Assembly (NCBI GenBank): GCA_031216445.1
Contig: CM062206.1
Span: 26,466,001-26,530,000 of the forward strand
From: Lateolabrax maculatus
Lineage: Eukaryota; Chordata; Actinopteri; Acropomatiformes; Lateolabracidae
Direction of reading: 5' to 3'
Length of the DNA: 64,000 nucleotides
Under the pieces are notes generated by a model. The model worked only from the letters and a program-made list of their open reading frames with translations, was not told the DNA's origin and searched no databases. Positions 36,701-45,700 of this stretch are shown here, piece after piece. Position 1 is the stretch's first letter; every line of letters starts with the position of its first letter. The position numbers and the translations under genes are program-made.

Positions 36701-39395
36701 ATGTCAGTATGTGGTGCGACAATGTATTGCTATCATCAAGAGGGTTGAATGCAGTGTGCAAGCTCCCCAATCGACTCACTTGAAATTTTGCACAATTCTT
36801 CTTTGTACGTGTGTGTGTGTGTGTTAGTGTTATAACCTGGTTTCTCCTGCTGTGTAGTGCCGGCAGTGTTGAAGATTGTTTAGACGGGTTCTCCCGAAGT
36901 TATTCTAGAGAGAGAGGGGCAGAAAAAGACAGAGACAGTGAGGACGACAGAAAGTCAATATTAGACAGACAGCTAATGCAGTAGTGTAGATGACACATTA
37001 TGGTTCTGGAGTATCAAGTTGATCGATTGAGGAATGAATGAGTTCCACAACCTTTTATGTCTCACCTGTGGAACGCTTTAATTTCTTTAAGATGAAAAAA
37101 AAAAAGCTGAAATTCCCCCATTAAAACTGAGAAGGATCCGCTGTAATGCTGTCATGTTTAAATTGCATGATGGCATGCATTTGACACAATTTGTTGGAAG
37201 CTGAACTATAGTATAAGGAAGAGTATTTACTACTTTAGAGTTAAAAATTCAATGAGTAAGGGAAGGATGACTCATTGTATATCAAGCCAAGCAAGGAAAA
37301 TATGTTTCCTCAAATATTTTCCTTAAGTTTTCTCTCTAACCTCTTAACTAGGAGGTGCTGCGACAGAGAAAAAGAAGGCACCAGTGAGGGTAAATCCTGG
37401 TGGCATCATGGAAAGGTTTCTGTCTAGGGACTCATTTGTTCTACTGGGAGACTTCAATGCTCACATGGGCAACAATGGAGAAACCTGGAGGGGGGCGACT
37501 GAGAAGAACGGCCAGCATGATCTGAACCTGAGTAGTGCTTTGTTATTAGATTTCTCTGCTTCTCACAAGCGATGATGGAAGCTGTTGAGCTGAAAAGGGA
37601 AGTGTTCAGGCTTGGTTATCTTGGGGGAAGCCTCACCCATATCCTAAGCAAAGGTCTCTGAGATAGTCAAGAAGCTCCTCAGTTGCAAGACGCCAGGTGT
37701 GGATGAGATTCGCCCTGAGATGCTGAAGGCTCTGGACATTGTTGGGCTGTCTTGGCTGACACGCTTCTTCATTGTCACATGGATGTCACGGACATAGGCA
37801 GACCAGGGTGGTGGTCCCCATTTTCAAAAAGGGGGGGCTAGATGGTGTGCTCCAAATTCAGGGCTATAAAGCTGCTCCACCTCCCCAGGAAAGTTTATTC
37901 TATGGTACTGGAAATGTGACTTAACCGCAGAGTAAGGAGGAGCAATGTGGATTCCATCCAGCTGTGGAACAGTGGACCAGCTCTTTACCCTTTCAGAGTT
38001 GTTGGGGATCCTACATGTGTTTAGTGGACTTGGAGAAGGCTTACGACTGTGTCCTCTGGGGAATCCTGTGGGGACTATGACAGGAGTATGGGGTACCAGG
38101 GCCATTTCTTTTCCTTGTACAACCAAAGTCAGAGCGTCTGTATTCTCGGCACAAAGTCAAACATTTTTTCAGTGGGTGTTGGACTCACTGATTCTTGTTG
38201 TTATATTGATTGACAGGATCTCCAGATGCAGCAAGGGAGTCTGGTTTGGAGACCTCAGAAATCCCTCTCTGCACTTTGCAGATGATGTGGCAAAACATCC
38301 AGCAGGTGTACATATACAATAAAACTGGAAATTAAGGAGCCTTTACAGCACAATTTGGAGTTATCTTATTGTGAAGCACAGAAGTACGGTCTCAGATGTG
38401 TTTGATGTTTGGCCAGTACTCCCGCAAACACTCATATCCCCTCGCTGGAAACACAAACTTTACGTTTACACTATTAATCAATTAATTTAAAAGCAAACAC
38501 GATAATTACTTATCTTCAGGCTTCAATTCACCACCTGCGTCGCCAATTTCGCCCGTATCCAAAATGTTCGTACACATGGGTCAGAGTTTCCGTACAGGTG
38601 CACACATTCTCCCGTCAAGTTTGTGTTGACAGATTACCAACTGAAGCGTGGGAAGTGGCGTACGCAACAGTTAGAAATGAGGCCCTAGTGCTGTGTAATA
38701 ACTACTGGGTCCCTCCTGACTTTAAAGAAATCTGACTCTGGATCTGGTTCAAACGTGAAGCCGATATAAAGAAACACGTTTGTGGGAGTGAAGGGCAGGT
38801 CTGCAGGGGACTTTTAAATAGCATTAGGTTAAACTAGAATTATAGTTAAATCGCCTTACATGTTAGAACATATTTCTTTTTTTTAGTTTGAAATCAGCTG
38901 AAATTTTGCTAGCGTTAGCCATATTAAATAATATTATCTAGAAAACATTTTCTCTTCTACTGACACGAAATTACAATGAAAATTAAAACGAATTCACAGT
39001 TGACGATTTATAGCGCTATCGTGATGGACGTTTGACCTGACCTCCCTACTAAACCTTAACGTTAGCTCAACTCGTTAGCTAGCTTATAGTTGACATGGCA
39101 TTCTGTCACTGGAAGCGAGCAATGACAATATGCATTGTTCTCGTTGGCCCTTTCTGCTGACAACTTAAATGAAAGGCTCGTGTTAATTATATGTAAATGT
39201 AACATTAGGTAGCATCGGGTTACGATCCAAAACTTGACCACAATTAAATCCACTATGGCACCTTGAGCCAGGCTGTGGGTCACTGAATGACAACACGCTA
39301 ATGGCAACATGGTAGCTAACGGCAGTGAAGGAGTGGTCGGTAACGAGTCTTACCCGGGCTGTGGAATTAGCTCCTCTCAGACAAGCCCTCAGCAT
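22573..39395 (-). CDS. immt: MICOS complex subunit Mic60 / mitofilin, complete, 15 coding exons
   Basis: Mic60 is the core inner-membrane subunit of MICOS. It holds crista junctions and contacts the outer membrane. Exons 5' to 3': 39354-39395, 36837-36904, 36474-36663, 35907-36051, 34935-34946, 33961-34053, 33526-33690, 32986-33119, 31254-31357, 30593-30728, 26881-27010, 26173-26396, 25906-26037, 24222-24351, 22573-23180. They sum to 2313 nt (770 residues; human is about 758) and all phases close. Residues 1-36 are basic and lack acidic residues before the TAGE stretch, as a mitochondrial presequence. A glycine-rich membrane segment with GGGIGGTILYAKWD lies at about 42-64. A charged variable region follows, then RPVEEVAARLAQQ, a long coiled coil (about 240-525) with RTQLRRQAAAHTDH, and the mitofilin C-terminal domain with AEEEARKAHQLWLSVEAL and SLYQYFLSYLQ, ending AVGLGTTQAP. 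Introns contain L2, Tc1 and other repeats. Confidence 0.95.
24222..24351 (-). CDS. immt: immt exon 14
   Basis: This exon encodes ILSSKMLEQETRYRQLSQEQ then LDNFTLDMNTAYARLKGVEE. An L2 copy lies in the intron just upstream of it. Confidence 0.93.
24436..25621 (+). mobile_element. 5'-truncated L2-type LINE in immt intron 13
   Basis: It carries the last 193 codons of ORF2 (24474-25055, from MSFNTHIKQTLKTAFF to FKSMLKTFLFDKAYS) without a frame break. The 3' UTR and the terminal TTGACTTGACTCGACTT follow. It runs antisense to immt. Confidence 0.9.
25906..26037 (-). CDS. immt: immt exon 13
   Basis: This exon encodes LSELREVMEAEMRTQLRRQA to ELRADAEQ. The length is 132 nt, phase 0 at both ends. Its acceptor is formed by a (TG)n tract ending TGTAG. 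Confidence 0.92.
26038..26079. repeat. (CA)n microsatellite at an immt splice acceptor
   Basis: About 40 bases of CA on the plus strand become (TG)n on the immt transcript, ending directly in the TAG acceptor of exon 13. Confidence 0.95.
26173..26396 (-). CDS. immt: immt exon 12
   Basis: This exon encodes GELSADDLNALIAHAHRRID to EEARLDQERK, part of the coiled coil. The acceptor is TGTGAG with no strong pyrimidine tract, chosen because only this frame restores LTGELSADD. Confidence 0.88.
26607..26628. repeat. Poly(T) run
   Basis: About 22 T in a row in the immt intron between exons 11 and 12. Confidence 0.9.
26802..26866. repeat. (TG)n microsatellite, about 65 bp
   Basis: This is a pure TG run. 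On the immt transcript it is a CA run just downstream of the exon 11 donor. The frames across it are repeat translations. Confidence 0.95.
26881..27010 (-). CDS. immt: immt exon 11
   Basis: This exon encodes VQSAESEGRIISQYSELVNE to NWKGL. A long (TG)n tract (CA on the transcript) starts 14 bases past its end, after the donor. Confidence 0.92.
27614..29245 (+). mobile_element. Tc1-type transposon with about 230-bp TIRs and open transposase
   Basis: The element runs from CAGTGGGTACGGAAAGTATT to the reverse complement AATACCTTCCGTACCTACTG. TA flanks both sides (27612-27613 and 29246-29247). Each terminal repeat extends over roughly 200 bases, to the inner phrase GTATTCAGACCCTTTGC and its partner GCAAAGGGTCTGAATAC. 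A few mismatches separate the two ends, including in the outermost bases. It lies in the immt intron between exons 10 and 11, in antisense. Confidence 0.93.
27990..29030 (+). CDS. Tc1-type DD34E transposase, uninterrupted
   Basis: This is a cut-and-paste transposase of the Tc1/mariner superfamily that binds the element's own ends and inserts at TA. The frame is 346 codons, but the family's usual start is the third ATG (28011, MRSKELPKELRD), giving 339-340 residues. N-terminal helix-turn-helix motifs span about 8-115, with a GRPAKL hook at 65-70. The catalytic triad is present: D159 in WSDETK, D250 in FQQDNDPKHT and E285 in LNPIEHLW, with 34 residues between the second D and the E. No stop or frameshift is visible, so activity is possible but untested. 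Codon use and neighbours show it is not part of immt. Confidence 0.92.
   Translation: MSEQMRIMRSKELPKELRDRIVARHRSGQGYKRISAALKVRKSTVASIILKWKKFGTTRTLPRPGRPAKLSNCGRRALVREVKKNPKITVAELQRCSREMGESSTKSTITAALHQSGLYGRVARRKPLLSARHMKARIEFAKKHMKDSQTMRNKILWSDETKIELFCVNSKRYVWRKPGTAHHLPNTIPTVKHGGGSIMLWGCFSATGTGRLVAIEGKMNASKYRDILEENLFQSAQDLRLGRRFTFQQDNDPKHTAKITKEWLRNNSVTILDWPSQSPDLNPIEHLWRDLKMAVHQRSPSNLTELERICKEEWQRIPKSRCEKLVASFPRRLMAVLAQKGVSTQY
30165..30455 (+). mobile_element. Non-autonomous repeat common in fish genomes
   Basis: The phrases GCCGTGAGGTGGCAGATTGC, ACTGTAGAAACATGGCGGTG, and GGCTCATTCTAAGCTAAC followed by CAGGTGATTATACAC are ones I recognise from a widespread teleost interspersed repeat. The borders are approximate and the class (probably a DNA element) is uncertain. 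Confidence 0.5.
30593..30728 (-). CDS. immt: immt exon 10
   Basis: This exon encodes EALDSLKSMIDKSKGLKVTA to NLHNMVVDLDKVVTK, which contains the conserved LHNM-VDLD motif. Confidence 0.92.
31047..31066. repeat. Poly(A) run
   Basis: About 18-20 A in immt intron 9. Confidence 0.85.
31254..31357 (-). CDS. immt: immt exon 9
   Basis: This exon encodes VPPQEKSAQWKDLEAALAIR to ALLKA. It aligns with human KKSAQWRTVEGALKERR. Length is 104 nt. Confidence 0.9.
32135..32684. mobile_element. hAT-like non-autonomous DNA transposon
   Basis: The left end AAGCCCCTTTCACACATGAA mirrors the right end TTTGAAAGGGGCTT (12-13 matching terminal bases). Internal repeats of TCCGGACAATGT type occur at both sides. The 550-bp body has no transposase. 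It lies in the immt intron between exons 8 and 9. The superfamily is tentative because no clean 8-bp target duplication was found. Confidence 0.65.
32986..33119 (-). CDS. immt: immt exon 8
   Basis: This exon encodes SVSASLEDSLASSAKATLQA to KLKEAMEAE, the start of the coiled coil (human [20 protein letters not shown]). Confidence 0.9.
33461..33511. repeat. (TG)n microsatellite downstream of immt exon 7
   Basis: This is a TG run with one TATA interruption. On the immt transcript it is a CA run beginning about 15 bases past the exon 7 donor. Confidence 0.95.
33526..33690 (-). CDS. immt: immt exon 7, flanked by TG/CA repeats
   Basis: This 165-nt exon encodes EDCKECHDHEDTPVTAVV through RPVEEVAARLAQQDQEEQ. 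It is bounded closely on both sides by dinucleotide repeats and can be skipped without a frame change. Confidence 0.9.
33702..33738. repeat. (CA)n microsatellite upstream of immt exon 7
   Basis: This is a CA run on the plus strand, TG on the immt transcript, ending about 10 bases before the exon 7 acceptor. Confidence 0.95.
33961..34053 (-). CDS. immt: immt exon 6
   Basis: This exon encodes EASAEATHIISAMSDVPSVP through AAAVK, matching the human stretch TEAAQIISAAGDTLSVPAP. It is 93 nt and frame-preserving. Confidence 0.85.
34935..34946 (-). CDS. immt: immt exon 5, 12-nt microexon
   Basis: AGATCCCTTCGG sits between an acceptor (GCACCCACAG) and a donor (GTAAGC). It keeps the frame exactly (two bases in, one base out), adding E-I-P-S. 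Because exon 4 can join exon 6 directly in frame, it could be optional. Confidence 0.6.
35907..36051 (-). CDS. immt: immt exon 4
   Basis: This exon encodes VDMAQPASMMEKQAKASKAK and a further lysine/glutamate-rich variable segment ending in SIE. Its phase (one spare base) fits the microexon that follows. Confidence 0.82.
36474..36663 (-). CDS. immt: immt exon 3 (membrane segment)
   Basis: This exon encodes the inner-membrane anchor (AAGLVTVGGGIGGTILYAKW) and the following conserved stretch to LPFKKQ. The donor GTCAGA is weaker than most in the gene. Confidence 0.92.
36837..36904 (-). CDS. immt: immt exon 2
   Basis: This 68-nt exon encodes NNFGRTRLNNLQHCRHYTAG, the end of the presequence, corresponding to the human CRRYSTSG stretch. 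It follows a CTCTCTAG acceptor. Confidence 0.82.
37384..38325 (+). mobile_element. Decayed LINE (endonuclease and RT pieces) in immt intron 1
   Basis: 37384-37575 keeps the endonuclease motif SFVLLGDFNAHMGNNGETWRG with the following DLNLSSALLLDF. Further on come frame-broken RT parts: KTPGVDEIRPEMLKAL near 37685, YDCVLWGILW near 38045 and LHFADDVA near 38270. The clade looks RTE-like, but that is uncertain. It is antisense to immt. Confidence 0.7.
38326..39353. other. immt intron 1, promoter-proximal part
   Basis: Between 38500 and 38690 lies a phrase (GTACGCAACAGTTAGAAATG) that may be the end of a DNA transposon. The rest shows nothing recognisable. The short frames here are shadows. Confidence 0.3.
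39354..39395 (-). CDS. immt: immt exon 1 (start)
   Basis: This exon encodes MLRACLRGANSTAR, which begins MLRAC like human IMMT. The donor is GTAAGA. It lies 2.4 kb upstream of exon 2. Confidence 0.85.
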
Positions 39396-42369
39396 GGTCC
39401 TCTGTCACTTCTGTTCCAAATCCTAATCAACTTAACCTTCCCCGTTGCACTAACTGTTTTCTTCTGTCCTGCTTTATTTTCGGGTTTTTTTTTTCCCTTT
39501 CTTTCTGTCCTTCCTTCTTCTTCTTCGTACTTTGGGTACCGTTAGTTTAAACGCTTGTGTGCGCAATGCTGCCCCTCGTAGTCCGAAATAGAAATTAACG
39601 CAGGCAGGCTTCTCTCAGGCTAACAAACCCCTGGCGCGCGCATCTGGTAATGTGATTGCTTATTAACAAAACCTATTAAAATACACTCACTTAACTCTCT
39701 CATCATCTCCTCTCTTCGTTCTATGTTGGTTAAAGTGTCGTGTTTCATATGCACATCCATCAGTGGTGACAGCCCCAACAGCTGCATGCCTGATGAGTGA
39801 ACTGCTAGCCGTCGGAGCTAAAGCACAGATCAGCAAAACCAACCACAACGGTACAGTTCACTAATGGAAAACGAGATTACCTGCAAAGATCCAAGGAGTC
39901 AAAACAGCATCCAAATACGCATAAAATGACACAATTAATTATGTCAGGTAATTTTCAAGCTAGAGGCATAAAGAGCATTTCAGTCAGAGTATCTGGGTAT
40001 AACACTTTCCATTCACTGGCTTTAATAAAACTTAATCTTATAGGTGCAGTACAAGTGAATTTGCAGTTCTAGTACTCAGGTAAAGTGGCAGCTACATTTA
40101 CAGGCATTGTTATTATAAACGTAATACAAGGGTATACATGGAGCAAACAAAGTTAATTTAAGGGAGTAGCTGCTCCGTTTCCAAAAACGAATTAGCTTTC
40201 AACTCATAACTCACACCAGGATGATGGAAGGAAGAGGCTCTATCTAGATCTGGTCATAAAAGACAAAAGGTGAATCAAGTTTTTTTTGTTTGTTTTTTAT
40301 TTGAAAGTTTACGATGAAGGAAACAGCAATAAGAAACAGTAACATTTGTATTAAAAAACAACTAATGTAAAAACAAATCACAGCTCAATAGAAGTGAAGT
40401 AATCCTCTTCAGTACTTAAAATTGTACATACTTGAATCATTAAAAAGGAAAATATGTTGCCTTTGGTTTGCCTATCTCCTTTAAACTTCTATGGCTTCTT
40501 GCATTCTATTAAGCGAGTATAAACAGGATGTGACCTAACATGTGAACATAATGGACATCTACAGAACTGGATGTCTGCTCCACCAGGCCACGAATGAGTG
40601 CTACACCTGTTTTTGTGAACACCAAAGCCTAAACCATTTAAACTGACTGAAGCTTGATTAAACATGCAACTGTAAAATCTTGCCATAAAAGAAAAGTCCC
40701 TGAGTAGATTAGTCATTTGTAAAAATGTCCCAACCCATTGATTACGAAGCACTAGTGTAAATGAACAAAGAATACTGACTATGTTACAGTGTTGAACTAA
40801 TAACTACCAGCTGTGAAGCTGGGCAGGTGCAGCCATGCTTGTAGCAGATGAAGTAGCTGGTTCCTGGAACAGTCATTCTGCGGGTGGTGAACCATTTGAG
40901 ATGTGTCAACATGTTGTATTTTCTTTGTGAAGGCTGATGTTGAGCTATGCCATGTCAGGCTCCGCTGTTGTTTCAGTCTTCTGTACTTTAACTGGAGTAC
41001 CCAAACAGTCTTCACCCTGATCAAGAGCACAAGCATTCCAGTTTCATTTAAAAGTATGGTTACTCCTCTGCTTTCAATGAGAAGCTCTACTTCAGGTTTT
41101 GTACCTATAAGTACCACATTTAATGTCCCCACCACAGTTTTACTACAACAAAGATACAATGGATGAAAGACTGCACTTTATATGTCTATTGTTTCCCCTT
41201 CTGTCTTTTCACAAGTCTTCATAATGAAGTCTTCATTATTCTCAAAAAACCTGTGAATGCTGGTCACATGTATATATAAAATGAGGGTCTTACATTTTAT
41301 GTAATGTTTCGCTTATTTTAATTAGAGAAAAAAACAATCTGAGATTTTGAGAATAAAATCATTATGTGAAAAAAGTTGCAGGTTTTAGAAAAAGTCCAAA
41401 TTTTTATAGAAAAAAAAGTCACAATAGGTTACTTCCAGTAATGTTATACTCAGCCAAAAAATTATTTAGACTTGTGTTTGGACTGCAGTGTCCCATGTCC
41501 TCTGCTTCCCCCTTGCTTATAGCCACCTTTGCTCTGTTTGGGATGGTCTCCCTACTCCAGGATGCTTCCCATTGAAAAATGTAGGGAAGCAGCTGTGCGC
41601 TGCACTTTATCAGAACAGATTCATGTGTGATCAGAAGTTAGTTTCAGTTTTACACCTCAGATGTAGAGCAGCGCACAAAGGCTTCCTTAAACCCTGTCTG
41701 GAGAAAACCAGGTCCCGGGTGTACTCCAGCTGCTGCTGGTAATCAACATCACTCTTTTTCTTTAAATATTATAACTTTGTTCTATAAATAAATAAATGTC
41801 CCCAATGTGGCTGTCGTAAATGATATGTTATGTTCTAATCTAACTAAACAAATAGGATTTCTGAATGGAGGAAAATATCAAACAGTTATCTTACAGGTCT
41901 GTATGTCCTAATAACCGTCTTATAATGACCAAGGAGGTTTCTTGGAAAGATCGATGTAATTTGGTACTCATTCTAGGGAAACTGGAAACAAGGTTCTGAG
42001 ACAGTTTAGTAAGCTGTGTTTAGTCTAAAAGCTGTTGATTTGTTGATTTCTAAAGGAAATCATTCATTCTCATTAATTATTGGAAACATTAATGTAAATA
42101 TATGTTGAATTGTACATTTGTATTTGGACACATTTTTTCATCTAGACCTGCTGTGCTCTGATGAAAAGACTCTCTCTCACTTTTTATTAATTAATTAATT
42201 AATTAATTGGAGGTGTAGCAACTGAACAATGTGCCAAATAACATAGTTCTTTTTCTGAAACTTCCTAAGAGATTATTAGTATCATCATCAGGATGGACCC
42301 ATCAAATAAGGTGCAACTACATTTTTAATAACAACAAATTGATTGTAATTTCTGCAACTAAATACATTT
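39396..42369. other. Stretch between immt and slbp, probably including the slbp 3' UTR
   Basis: 39396-39650 should contain the immt promoter. A minus-strand AATAAA near 40293-40298 could polyadenylate slbp transcripts if the 3' UTR is long. The frame 40797-41159 (minus) has no recognised domain. A (TTAA)n run lies at 42187-42206. Confidence 0.35.
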
Positions 42370-45270
42370 CTAAGGGTTTTTAATGCTATTATAGCCCAAC
42401 CCTATGTCTACTGCTTCCCCTGTGGGCACAACCATGTGTGTTTGTTTTTGTTTGAGCTTTAGATGTGCAACAACTCTACTGAACAGAAGTGACCTAATCA
42501 AACTCACCTCCAGCAAACTGTGTGTGGTGAGAGGGGCTGTGGCATTCTGGGAGTCTGACAAGGTTGGGAAGTCCAGTTCAATGTCCATTACATCATCGAG
42601 ACCCAGCTCCTCACTGAAGGAACACACGACAAACAACACATGTGAACATGACCCAAAGCTAACTGAGACCATACAGGATGTGTTCTGTATGGGCCTCAGA
42701 TTTTGCTTCTTGTTGAAGGCCAAATATCTTCTTACATGTTATCAAGAACTTTGTTTTGGCCATCCTCTGTTGGGGGGTCCCAGGCATGCAGTTTGACCTT
42801 CCACAGTTTGATCTGCTGGTCCCAGGAGCGACGGCTGTACTTCCTAAACTTGTTTGGAGTCTTTGGGTGAACACCTGGCTGACGCATGTGTCTGGAAAGA
42901 GAAAAAACAATGGAAACTGAGAGGTTAATATTTCACTGATTTATTCTAAAACAATCATTATTACTGTAATAACATGACTCTTTAGAGTAATTAATAATAA
43001 TCTGAAGTAGCAAATGGGACTATATCAGCATCTCGTTGTACAACCTTGTGTTGTAGAATGACAATACCTGAACATTGTTTTATTGTATGAGATGGTGCCA
43101 GCACTTAGACATTCATCCCTTAATCCCGTAACCCTCTCTGCACTTTCCACTATGATATTTCATGTTGCACACATGTTCATAATAATTTCAGAGCTGTATG
43201 GATTGAGGGTGTGTGTGTATGTATGCGTAAACCTACTTTGGAACTTCTTTGATGTATCGGTCGTAGGCCAGTGTGTTCTTGCCATAGTTAATCTGTTTCT
43301 GTCGCCGTAGCAACACAGCCTCATCAGTCTCCATGTTTTCTCCCTCTCTTGAGTCACAGCTGTGTTCAGAAGCCAATGTGTTATCAAAAAATGGATGAAA
43401 ATAAATATTCTGAGTTTAATGGTCATACAGAGATGATATGAGAGGTGGTGACATACCTCCCAGAAGAGCCAGAGGAGGTCTTTCTCTCTCTCTGGGTGAC
43501 CTCTGCACCCAGTATCCTCCTCCTGTAACTGAACACACAATGAAGATTGGGCACTCAATAAAGCGTGTGCTTTGAATGGATCACAGATAAAACCCCTGAA
43601 ATAGAAGGAGAGTTTGGTTACCGCTGCATGTCTCTGTGTACGTCCCTCCTCATCTCGTCATCCTCCACCTGGCTGCCCCAGTCAGCCTTTCTACCACAGC
43701 GAGACACTGGGCCTGTGCTCTCTGGAGTGGTGAAACTGGGGGAGGAAACACAAGGGGTACAGACAAACATAAACACACTGTGGGACATAGAAGTTCTTGT
43801 TGCTACAGTGCCAGCAGATGTAGTTGAGGCCACATACTGCCAACTCTGTTCACTAACTTGATAACCCAGGGACTCACAATGTCACATACAGCAGCCTGCA
43901 AACTGCACCTAGTTAACTCCGTTTTCAGAGAGCTTCTCTCTCCTCCTCTCCCTCCTTACACATTCTTACCCCATTAATGCATTTTACTAACTCCACATCT
44001 TCCCATAGTTTTTGTCCTTTTTCGCCTACTCACGTACATTAGAGCACTGTGAATGAATTGATTTAAAAAGACAGTTCACTTCCAGGGATACCTTACCTGG
44101 CCTGTCTGTTATCAGGGTGGCTGCAGCGGTCTTCAGTGTGGCCACCGTTCTCCCTATCACTACCGTTACCAGCTGCCTCTCTGCTGGGCCGCAGGCTCCC
44201 ATCGATCCCTCTCTTCCTGCAGTGGGACCAGCGAGACGGGCCATAGCTCCTACACAGGGCAGACATAATAAAAGAATAGGATTAAAACACACAGGCACAT
44301 GTTCAACTTTATTACAAGCATGTTTCAAGATAACGTTTCTACCGGTGTCGAACAAACCACTAAACACAAACGTTAGCTAGAGCACCAAACGCAGGACTGG
44401 CCTGCGGACTACATGCAGCCTCTAGTTTTAAAACGCAAATTATAACTAGCTACAGTACCTAATGCTAATGTTTCCAAAACAAAACAAATATGGCAGCCCG
44501 CCGACAACCCTAATTGTCGGGATGGATTTGTTCCATCCAGACTGTTAGAATAGGCTTCGGGGGTTCTGAAAATACCGCCAGTGGGACGTTAAGTGTTGGT
44601 AAACTAGCCTCTCGGTTAATTCGTTTTTCAAGAAACAGATGGTTACCCCTATGACCCGAATGTATGCTAATGAACCTTATTTTGTTTAACAGAATATAAA
44701 TAATTCGTTTTAAAAAGGTTTCTCCCACCATGTACTTCCTACTTCCGTCTGTTTACGGCTGTAAAGTCGGGGGTCACGGGGCAGGCATATTAATTCAGCT
44801 GTATCCAGAGTACCGACAGTCAGCCTGTCATTCCCCACTGAGCTGACTGCTCATGTTTACCGCCTCTTTCTCAGCCTTAACCCGCGCCACTAACAATTGA
44901 ACAGAGAACGCCATAGTGCTAACGTTAACGCTGTGTCCCAGTGTTACGAGCACAGTCCTTAGATAACGCTAAAGTAAAGCTAGCACTGGAAATATGAACA
45001 TTTATTGGCAATGGAACGTGGACCGATCCAGCGTTCACTAAAAGTTACAGAAGTAGCCACTCATACTTGACCAGCAAATGTGGTATGTAGCTAGCAAGGA
45101 CTTCAGCTAACCTAACACAGTACCTTCCATCATTGGGACAAAGACACAATGGACGCCTGTAAAAACGGTGTTTTAAGTAAGTTGGGTGAAACTACAAAAT
45201 TCAAAACGTACCTATTGTCATGTTCGCTGTTGTGAGCATCACGACGTCTGCCTCTGGTCCAGTCAGACAT
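42370..45270 (-). CDS. slbp: Histone RNA hairpin-binding protein (stem-loop binding protein), C-terminus unresolved
   Basis: SLBP binds the 3' stem-loop of replication-dependent histone mRNAs and directs their processing and translation. Coding exons 5' to 3' are 45212-45270, 44097-44249, 43622-43735, 43457-43522, 43237-43359, 42736-42891 and 42508-42613, and all junction phases agree. The N-terminus is MSDWTRGRRRDAHNSEHDNR. SFTTPEST and DWGSQVEDDEMRRDV follow, then the RNA-binding domain from ETDEAVLLRRQKQINYGKNT through RQPGVHPKTPNKFRKYSRRS to WKVKLHAWDPP. The TPNK phosphorylation motif is intact. The C-terminal EELGLDDVMDIELDFPTL differs from the mammalian protein, so it may be the fish/amphibian oocyte paralogue slbp2. 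After exon 7 there is either splicing at GAG|GTGAGT to an unseen exon or read-through to a stop at 42370. Confidence 0.88.
42508..42613 (-). CDS. slbp: slbp exon 7 (acidic C-terminal region)
   Basis: This exon encodes EELGLDDVMDIELDFPTLSD to THSLLE and then meets GTGAGT. The exon could instead continue 46 codons to the stop ending at 42370. Confidence 0.7.
42736..42891 (-). CDS. slbp: slbp exon 6 (RNA-binding domain end)
   Basis: This exon encodes HMRQPGVHPKTPNKFRKYSR to DPPTEDGQNKVLDN. The acceptor TCTTTCCAG and donor GTAAGA are both clear. Confidence 0.95.
43237..43359 (-). CDS. slbp: slbp exon 5 (RNA-binding domain start)
   Basis: This exon encodes CDSREGENMETDEAVLLRRQ to AYDRYIKEVP, the first half of the histone-hairpin RNA-binding domain. 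Confidence 0.95.
43457..43522 (-). CDS. slbp: slbp exon 4
   Basis: This exon encodes RRILGAEVTQRERKTSSGSS. It corresponds to human [20 protein letters not shown]. Confidence 0.85.
43622..43735 (-). CDS. slbp: slbp exon 3
   Basis: This exon encodes FTTPESTGPVSRCGRKADWG and VEDDEMRRDVHRDMQ, matching human FTTPEGPKPRSRCSDWASAV. Confidence 0.9.
44097..44249 (-). CDS. slbp: slbp exon 2
   Basis: This exon encodes YGPSRWSHCRKRGIDGSLR and a low-complexity stretch to DNRQA. It resembles human SPARWSLGRKRRADG. Only this frame joins exons 1 and 3. Confidence 0.75.
45212..45270 (-). CDS. slbp: slbp exon 1 (start)
   Basis: This exon encodes MSDWTRGRRRDAHNSEHDN with two spare bases at the donor GTACGT. 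The start is the first ATG upstream in frame. Confidence 0.75.
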
Positions 45271-45660
45271 TTTCTTGATAATGACTGTAGAGCGGTAAAG
45301 TATTAAATAAAGTACTGAGAGGCTCTAACGTTCCGTCAGGCTCACAGTCCAGAGATACCCGCCAACAGTGAAAGACGCGCGGCCCCAAACAATCCAGCAA
45401 GTCACATGGCCGGAAAGAGCGGCTATACGGGGCTGGCTCGAGATCAGGGATCTATATGAACCGTAGACTGTGTGAACCACTGCGCCCCGCCTGGAGGGGG
45501 ACCGGAGCAGCCACGGCAGCAGGAGGCAGTGCAGTGACAGAAAGCTGCAGTCAGGACGAACCGTTTCCTTTGCTTTTCCAGTGTCGACAGTGAAGTCGGA
45601 TTATTTTTAAAACGTTATTAACAATTTGAAGATAACAATTTATAACCATAATGCATCGAC

Positions 45661-45700
45661 CATGGATGTAATATTATAATGTTCTTATAATACATCCATG
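45661..45700. repeat. Imperfect inverted repeat, 16 bp arms
   Basis: CATGGATGTA...ATTATAA at 45661-45679 pairs with TTATAATACATCCATG at 45685-45700, with a three-base bulge and a 5-nt loop. Confidence 0.7.

Noticed and set aside
40797..41159. 120-codon minus-strand frame between immt and slbp
   Set aside because: No recognisable motif, no splice context, and an overlapping plus-strand frame of similar length; probably chance or 3' UTR.
41488..41742. Region whose minus strand reads DVDYQQQLEYTRDLVFSRQ, considered as a last slbp exon
   Set aside because: The nearest AG border would place a stop codon directly in phase after exon 7, and no similarity to SLBP proteins is apparent.
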